Below, piece after piece: positions 6,499 to 10,854 of a stretch of DNA of 10,854 nt (its first letter is position 1; each line of letters begins with the position of its first letter). Source of the stretch: an uncultured Verrucomicrobiales bacterium (GTDB lineage Bacteria > Verrucomicrobiota > Verrucomicrobiia > Verrucomicrobiales > Akkermansiaceae); the NCBI GenBank assembly GCA_938001985.1, contig CALLBE010000020.1:1-10854 (forward strand), given 5' to 3'. A model generated the notes under the pieces. That model was not told the DNA's origin. It ran no database searches and saw only the letters and a program-made list of their open reading frames with translations. Made by a program: the position numbers and the translations under genes.

Positions 6499-7638
6499 TT
6501 AACCCAAGCGTAATTGCGCTAGTTTCTGGTCTAGGGCTTCGGTTGCTAACGTCTCTAGCTTCTCATCCGAAAGCTTCTCAATGACTTCGATTAAGAAGCC
6601 GCGAGCGATCATTTGCTTAGCGGTTTGAGGATCGATGCCACGGGCTTTTAGATAGAAGATTTCTTCTTCTTCAATCGTGGAAGATGTGGAGCCGTGAGAA
6701 CACTTAACCTGATCGGCGTTGATTTCCAAACCAGGCATTGAGTTGGCCTCGGTTGTGTCTGACATCAAGAGGTTGCGACAGGTCTGATAAGCGTCGGTGA
6801 AGTGCGCTTTCTCTTCGACAAAAATCAATCCAGAGAAGACCGTTTTCGCCTTGTCGTAGAGAGAGTTTTTATACAACAAGTCACTCGTGGTGTGAGGTGA
6901 AGCGTGAGACTGGAATGTGCGTTGGTCGTACTCTTGGTTCTCGTTGGGAACGGAAACCGAAAGCAAGTTCGCGTGAGCGCCATTCTCGTTCAGATAAGCA
7001 CTGGCTTCGGAGCGAGCCCATGCCGCACCAGTGTTCAAGATACAGCTCGAAATATTGGAGTCCTTACCTCCATCCACGCGGTGGTGGAAGGTGATGCGAG
7101 ATTCTTCCTGAACTGACTGAATTGCCAAGTGCTTAACGGTCGCAGAAGCTTCGGAATGAATGATGGTCACGCCAACGGTTGTGGACGGTGCATTATCATT
7201 AGAAGTGTACTTCTCAACCACTGAGAACTGAGAGCAAGCGCCTGCATGAATGAATAATAGCGTGTTGTTCGCTGAAGCGCTTATCACTGAGTAATCAATG
7301 ATGATTGGCTCTTCTAAGATTTCATTCGAAGGGATATCGATAAACAAAGCGGATTCAATATTCGAGAGAGCCAGCGCGGTTACTTTAGGAGACCCTAAGG
7401 TAGCGCCTGATTTCTCCAATAAAGGAGCGAGGCGCTTGAGCTGATCATCTGATAAATCCGTCACGGAGTGAATGAACGCTGCGTTGGTCACACTCGTGTC
7501 CGCGGCTCTAAAGCTCTCAATCGTCTCGTGCTTGCCTTGCTTCAGGTTACCGAATCTCCAGTTCTCTTCGCTGCGACTCGGTAGCGGCAGTGCGTCAAAC
7601 TCTTGGAGCTTCTGTGCTTTAAAATCATTTAAAGTCAT
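6499..7638 (-). CDS. sufD: Fe-S cluster assembly protein SufD
   Basis: SufD partners SufB and SufC in the SufBC2D scaffold complex and is needed for iron acquisition into the nascent cluster. The 379-aa product carries the N-terminal family signature SRSEENWRFGNL (21-32), the long beta-helix core, and VKCSHGST near the C-terminus, where Cys313 and His315 correspond to the conserved Cys and His (C358/H360 in E. coli) at the SufB-SufD interface. It then has the helical end (EEEEIFYLKARGI, KQMIARGFL). It is shorter than the 423-aa E. coli protein, mainly in the N-terminal part, which is common outside enterobacteria. It starts at ATG 7636-7638, 43 bp after sufB, behind an AT-rich leader without Shine-Dalgarno, and is followed by the terminator. 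It is last in the operon. Confidence 0.95.
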   Translation of the reverse strand: MTLNDFKAQKLQEFDALPLPSRSEENWRFGNLKQGKHETIESFRAADTSVTNAAFIHSVTDLSDDQLKRLAPLLEKSGATLGSPKVTALALSNIESALFIDIPSNEILEEPIIIDYSVISASANNTLLFIHAGACSQFSVVEKYTSNDNAPSTTVGVTIIHSEASATVKHLAIQSVQEESRITFHHRVDGGKDSNISSCILNTGAAWARSEASAYLNENGAHANLLSVSVPNENQEYDQRTFQSHASPHTTSDLLYKNSLYDKAKTVFSGLIFVEEKAHFTDAYQTCRNLLMSDTTEANSMPGLEINADQVKCSHGSTSSTIEEEEIFYLKARGIDPQTAKQMIARGFLIEVIEKLSDEKLETLATEALDQKLAQLRLG

Positions 7639-7681
7639 AAATATAAATTTTTTGGTGTTATTAACTGAATTCGCTAATTGA

Positions 7682-9121
7682 TTAACCCACGGAACCTTCC
7701 ATCTCTAAATCGATCAAACGCTTAAGCTCAACCGAATACTCCATAGGGAATTCGCGAACTAAATCGTTGATGAAACCATTAACGGCCAAGGACATCGCTT
7801 CCCCTTCGTTCAGACCACGCTGTTGCATGTAGAAGAGCATTTCTTCACTGACTTGAGAAACCGAAGCTTCGTGCTGAGTCACGTGATCATTCCCGCGAAC
7901 CGTGATGGCTGGGTAAGTGTCAGTGCGTGACGTTGAGTTGATGAGGAGGGCATCACATTCTGTGTTGTTGCGGCAACCTTTGAGGTGCTTAGGAATGTGA
8001 ACTTGTCCACGGTAAGTGGAGCGACCTTCACCGACAGAAATTGACTTAGAAACCACGTTTGAAGTCGTTTCGTCAGCTGCGTGAATCATTTTAGCACCGG
8101 TGTCTTGGTGCTGTCCATCATTTGCCAACGCGATAGAGATGACTTCACCTCTGGCGCGACGGCCTTTCATGATGACTCCTGGGTATTTCATGGTCAGTCT
8201 TGAACCAATGTTACAGTCAATCCAGCGGATCTCTGCATCTTCCATTGCCAAGCCACGTTTGGTCACGAGGTTGAAGACGTTAGCCGACCAGTTCTGAACG
8301 GTGACGTATTGAATTTTTGCTCCTTTTAAAGCCACAAGCTCAACCACTGCAGAGTGGAGAGTAGAGGTCTCAAAACTAGGGGCAGTACAGCCTTCCATGT
8401 ACATGACTTCAGAACCTTCGTCAGCAATGATCAGCGTTCGCTCAAACTGACCAAAACTCTCGGAGTTGATACGGAAGTAAGCCTGTAGAGGTTGTTCTAA
8501 TTTAACACCCTTAGGGATGTAGATGAAAGAACCACCAGAGAAAACGGCACTGTTGAGTGCTGAGAACTTATTGTCGCCGGTTGGAATCACCTTGCCAAAA
8601 TAAGGTCTGAAGATTTCTTCATGCTCCTTTAAACCTTCTGTAGAACCGACGAAGATCACGCCCTTTTTGGACAGTTCTTCCTTCATGTTCGAATAAGCGG
8701 CCTCGGAGTCAAACTGAGCCTCAACGCCGGCCAAGAATGCACGCTCTTGCTCAGGAATGCCTAAACGCTCGAAGGTTTCCTTCATTTCATCCGGTACTTC
8801 ATCCCAGCTTCTGGTTGGCTTGGTGCCACCAGAGAGGTAGTAACGGATTTTACTAAAGTCGATATTGTTGAGGTCCTCCGTTGCCCAGTTGGTTGGCATT
8901 GGTTTGTCCTCAAAAGTTTTTAATCCGTGCTTACGGAACTCACGAATCCACTCAGGTTCTTCTTTGACATCCGTGATATAATCAACGGTTGCTTCAGAAA
9001 GACCAACGCCAGCATCATACTTATGCTTAACGTCATAGGTGAAATCACCTTTAGACTGATTGACGTCAATCGCAGCCTGCGTATCTTCGTCTATTTGGTC
9101 AGAAATATTTACATCATCCAT
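7682..9121 (-). CDS. sufB: Fe-S cluster assembly scaffold protein SufB
   Basis: SufB is the main scaffold subunit on which the Fe-S cluster forms. The 479-aa product shows the SufB N-terminal region ([16 protein letters not shown]), the motif [36 protein letters not shown] and [17 protein letters not shown], and the C-terminal block. Cys389 in NNTECDALL and Glu418 in TQHEASVS keep the same 29-residue spacing as the functional C405/E434 pair of E. coli, so it should be active. It ends in the family-typical EGSVG. The length is close to the usual 465-495. It starts at ATG 9119-9121, 29 bp after sufC, with no visible Shine-Dalgarno. Confidence 0.98.
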   Translation of the reverse strand: MDDVNISDQIDEDTQAAIDVNQSKGDFTYDVKHKYDAGVGLSEATVDYITDVKEEPEWIREFRKHGLKTFEDKPMPTNWATEDLNNIDFSKIRYYLSGGTKPTRSWDEVPDEMKETFERLGIPEQERAFLAGVEAQFDSEAAYSNMKEELSKKGVIFVGSTEGLKEHEEIFRPYFGKVIPTGDNKFSALNSAVFSGGSFIYIPKGVKLEQPLQAYFRINSESFGQFERTLIIADEGSEVMYMEGCTAPSFETSTLHSAVVELVALKGAKIQYVTVQNWSANVFNLVTKRGLAMEDAEIRWIDCNIGSRLTMKYPGVIMKGRRARGEVISIALANDGQHQDTGAKMIHAADETTSNVVSKSISVGEGRSTYRGQVHIPKHLKGCRNNTECDALLINSTSRTDTYPAITVRGNDHVTQHEASVSQVSEEMLFYMQQRGLNEGEAMSLAVNGFINDLVREFPMEYSVELKRLIDLEMEGSVG

Positions 9122-9150
9122 AGTTATGGTGTTTTTAGAGTTAAGATGCC

Positions 9151-9888
9151 TTACGATTTAAGGAAATCGTAGCCTTCGGCCTCAAGGGTTTCAGCGAGTT
9201 CGAACCCGCCGCTACGAACGATTTGACCATCCGCCATGACGTGTACTTTATCCGGCTTGATGTAGTCGAGGAGTCTTTGGTAGTGAGTGATGAGTAGGAA
9301 GCCACGGTTTTCTGCTCTCATGCTGTTCACGCCTTTAGCCACTACTTTGAGGGCATCAATATCAAGACCTGAATCAGTTTCATCCAAAAGACAGTATCTA
9401 GGATCAAGCATCATCATTTGAAGGATTTCGTTACGCTTTTTCTCGCCTCCTGAGAAGCCTTCGTTAACGGCACGACCGGTGAACTTTCTGTCCATTTCAA
9501 GGAAGTCCATTTTTTCATACATCGTGTGGTAGAACTTAACCGCATCGATTTCCTCACCCTTAGGTAAACGCGCTTGTAAAGCCGCTCTCAAGAAGTTTGC
9601 GTTGGATACACCAGGCACTTCCATTGGGTATTGGAACGCTAAGAAAAGACCCGCACGTGAACGCTCATCCACATCAAGCTCAAGCACATCTTGGCCGTCC
9701 ATGGTGATGGTGCCTGCTGTGACTTCGTAGTCTTCGTGACCACAGATGATTTTAGAAAGAGTGGATTTGCCTGAACCGTTAGGTCCCATGATGGCATGAA
9801 TTTCTCCCGTTGGGATTTCTAAGTTAACTCCTTTAAGGATTTCCGTGTCCGCGATTTTAGCGTGAAGGTTATTAATGACTAAGCTCAT
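9151..9888 (-). CDS. sufC: Fe-S cluster assembly ATPase SufC
   Basis: SufC is the soluble ABC-type ATPase that drives conformational change in the SufB-SufD scaffold. The 245-aa product has every ABC motif: Walker A GPNGSGKS (35-42), Q-loop around Gln86 ([11 protein letters not shown]), signature FSGGEKKR (145-152), Walker [13 protein letters not shown] (165-176) and the H-loop His202 ([10 protein letters not shown]). The AFQYP segment and the [13 protein letters not shown] stretch are SufC hallmarks that separate it from transporter ATPases, and no membrane partner is encoded nearby. It starts at ATG 9886-9888, 19 bp after the regulator gene, so both should be on one transcript. Confidence 0.98.
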   Translation of the reverse strand: MSLVINNLHAKIADTEILKGVNLEIPTGEIHAIMGPNGSGKSTLSKIICGHEDYEVTAGTITMDGQDVLELDVDERSRAGLFLAFQYPMEVPGVSNANFLRAALQARLPKGEEIDAVKFYHTMYEKMDFLEMDRKFTGRAVNEGFSGGEKKRNEILQMMMLDPRYCLLDETDSGLDIDALKVVAKGVNSMRAENRGFLLITHYQRLLDYIKPDKVHVMADGQIVRSGGFELAETLEAEGYDFLKS

Positions 9889-9907
9889 TGTGTCGTTGTG
9901 TGATAAA

Positions 9908-10339
9908 TTAATGGGTTGAGTTATTGGGTAAAATGCCTCGAATAGTGATATCTAAATTTTCGATAATGGTGTCTTCAGGAAGGTCAAAAAGATCTTTGAT
10001 ATTAACGTCTTTCTTAAAAGCGACATCTTGGATTTTTCCTGTTTTCTCATCTAAGAAATGGCCGTGTTCTTTCAAGTTCGCACAGTAGCGGCTGGGCTCT
10101 CTATCGAAGTTGACTTGTTGAAGGACCTCGTGTTCGACCAGGGTCTCAAGACAGTTGTAAACCGTTGCGAGTGAAATGCTGGGCATTCTCTCTTGCAGGC
10201 TGATGAATATGTCGTGAGCCGTGGGGTGGTCTTTTTTTTCTAAAAGCAGACGGTAGACCTCTTTTCGCTGCTTCGTCATGCGAACGCCTCCTATTTCATT
10301 AGGAATCGAGAGCGTTGATGGTGAAGAGGCTTTAGACAT
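9908..10339 (-). CDS. Fur/PerR-family metal-responsive regulator lacking the CxxC zinc site
   Basis: This is a winged-helix regulator of the Fur superfamily, likely controlling the suf genes behind it. From the ATG at 10337-10339 it is 143 aa; a TTG 13 codons upstream (10376-10378) is in frame but gives an odd hydrophobic extension. [12 protein letters not shown] (21-32), DHPTAHDIF (37-45) and the recognition helix [14 protein letters not shown] (54-67) are classic. By alignment to B. subtilis PerR, His38, His92, His94 and Asp105 match metal ligands H37, H91, H93 and D104, while Cys86 stands where D85 is. The structural zinc motif CxxC is replaced by Asp97 and Thr100, and the C-terminal CxxC is absent. 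The specific subtype (Fur, PerR or Irr-like) cannot be told from sequence alone. It is first gene of the suf operon, with a palindromic operator 44 bp upstream. Confidence 0.93.
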   Translation of the reverse strand: MSKASSPSTLSIPNEIGGVRMTKQRKEVYRLLLEKKDHPTAHDIFISLQERMPSISLATVYNCLETLVEHEVLQQVNFDREPSRYCANLKEHGHFLDEKTGKIQDVAFKKDVNIKDLFDLPEDTIIENLDITIRGILPNNSTH

Positions 10340-10378
10340 TACTTTTCCCGAAAATATCGACAAAAATAAAGTTGGCAA

Positions 10379-10406
10379 GCTATATTTAGAATAATTCTAA
10401 ATACAA
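10379..10406 (-). promoter_or_regulatory. Putative sigma-70-type promoter of the regulator-suf operon
   Basis: On the minus strand TTGTAT (10406-10401) and TATAGC (10384-10379) are separated by 16 bp, and the spacer is almost exactly the operator. An alternative pair, TTGTTT with CTAAAT at 17 bp, is shifted a few bases upstream. Either way the palindrome overlaps the core promoter. The -10 match is mediocre. Confidence 0.45.
10383..10403. promoter_or_regulatory. Fur/PerR-type operator palindrome
   Basis: This is a perfect 21-bp palindrome (10-1-10) whose core TTAGAAT-A-ATTCTAA (10386-10400) has the 7-1-7 layout of PerR/Fur boxes (PerR consensus TTATAATNATTATAA). It lies 44 bp upstream of the regulator's ATG and between the putative -35 and -10 elements. 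The simplest reading is autorepression and control of sufCBD. Binding is inferred. Confidence 0.85.
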
Positions 10407-10467
10407 AAACAAGCTCCGTGAGGGGATGAGAATGTGGTTCTTAGAGGGCGTTTCTTCCTGCTCTAAA

Positions 10468-10854
10468 TCAAGAGGGTTGAGGGGCTGTTGTCTCTGGTTT
10501 TTCTAGTATTTCTGCGGCATCAGTTCCTGAATTAGAATCTAAATCAAGGTTGGCATCTGAATTGGAATCCAAGCCTTCCTCTAGCTTGGGTTTGATTTGT
10601 TTCACCCACACGTAGCGTTCTAAGATCACCTTAACAATTGCGGTTAAAGGAACGGCGAGTAAGGCACCTAAGAAACCACCCAGAATCAAAGACCAAAACA
10701 GCATGGAGAAGATCACGGTCATGGGGTGCAGTCCTACGGAATCGCCCACTATTTTAGGCTGAGTGATGATGGAGTTGATGTTTTGCACCACGATGAAGAC
10801 GAGTATAATCATCACCAAGTAAGGCCAGACTTGCTCACCCAGCCAGAATTGGTT
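10468..10854 (-). CDS. AI-2E family membrane protein, C-terminal part (runs off window)
   Basis: The frame is open to the right edge (first codons read NQFWLGEQVWPY), so only the last 128 residues are present and the start lies outside. The segment LVMIILVFIVVQNINSIITQPKIVGDSVGLHPMTV followed by FWSLILGGFLGALLAVPLTAIVKVIL is the conserved C-terminal pair of membrane helices of the AI-2E family (PF01594-type). That family includes quorum-signal exporter TqsA and several ion or unknown transporters, so the substrate cannot be inferred. After the last helix comes a hydrophilic tail with two LDSNS repeats and many Asp, Glu, Ser and Thr. It reads in the same direction as the suf operon but is separated by 128 bp and the operator. 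Confidence 0.88.
   Translation of the reverse strand, partial: NQFWLGEQVWPYLVMIILVFIVVQNINSIITQPKIVGDSVGLHPMTVIFSMLFWSLILGGFLGALLAVPLTAIVKVILERYVWVKQIKPKLEEGLDSNSDANLDLDSNSGTDAAEILEKPETTAPQPS

Noticed and set aside
6897..7116. Overlapping plus-strand open frames within sufD
   Set aside because: Antisense to the SufD beta-helix coding region; no domain, and the two frames overlap each other.
7472..7681. Plus-strand open frame over the sufD start
   Set aside because: Antisense to the conserved SufD N-terminus, with no supporting signal.
8100..8297. Plus-strand open frame within sufB
   Set aside because: Antisense shadow of a highly conserved gene.
8927..9172. Plus-strand open frame over the sufB start and sufB-sufC gap
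   Set aside because: Antisense across two conserved coding ends; no domain or initiation signal.
10340..10378. TTG start giving a 156-aa regulator
   Set aside because: The added residues (PTLFLSIFSGKV) are not a Fur-family feature, and the frame would extend to just beside the putative -10 element; the ATG at 10339 is better.

Overview
The window looks like chromosomal core sequence from a Gram-negative-type bacterium of moderate GC content. My best guess is Verrucomicrobiota (Opitutales/Puniceicoccales-like). That guess rests on the overall feel of the proteins, the fur-sufC-sufB-sufD order and the near absence of Shine-Dalgarno sequences. It is an inference, not a demonstrated placement. 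Both ends cut through genes, so the window may be a whole contig.

Layout: (1) 107-2767, minus strand: nrdR, a 175-aa unknown gene that overlaps it by 4 bp (ATGA), and a recQ-family helicase. The 3' end of recQ is disrupted by a 161-bp-period direct duplication at the left edge. (2) 2768-3116: a 349-bp divergent intergenic region with several short direct and inverted repeats. (3) 3117-4916, plus strand: lepA (EF4), 599 aa. (4) 5024-6374: three small membrane-protein genes, one on plus and two on minus. The last is a stand-alone PLDc_N-type protein; the others I do not recognise. (5) 6411-10406, minus strand: an iron-sulfur cluster assembly operon reading Fur-family regulator, sufC, sufB, sufD. 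It has a 21-bp perfect Fur/PerR-type palindrome at its upstream end and a strong intrinsic terminator after sufD. (6) 10468-10854, minus strand: the C-terminal part of an AI-2E family membrane protein running off the right edge.

How it fits together: SufB, SufC and SufD form the scaffold/ATPase complex that builds Fe-S clusters. The regulator encoded first in the operon very probably controls its own promoter and suf through the palindrome. No cysteine desulfurase (SufS) or SufE/SufU is in the operon, so sulfur must come from an enzyme encoded elsewhere. NrdR represses ribonucleotide reductase genes in response to nucleotide state. Its overlapping neighbour shows a helical pattern resembling the NrdR ATP-cone.

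I see no CRISPR array, phage or transposon gene, tRNA or rRNA. The points most worth checking are the recQ duplication (real mutation or assembly artefact), the Fur-family protein that has lost its CxxC zinc motif, the operator/promoter overlap in front of it, and the ATP-cone-like unknown gene. None of these amounts to a clearly new defence or mobile system.
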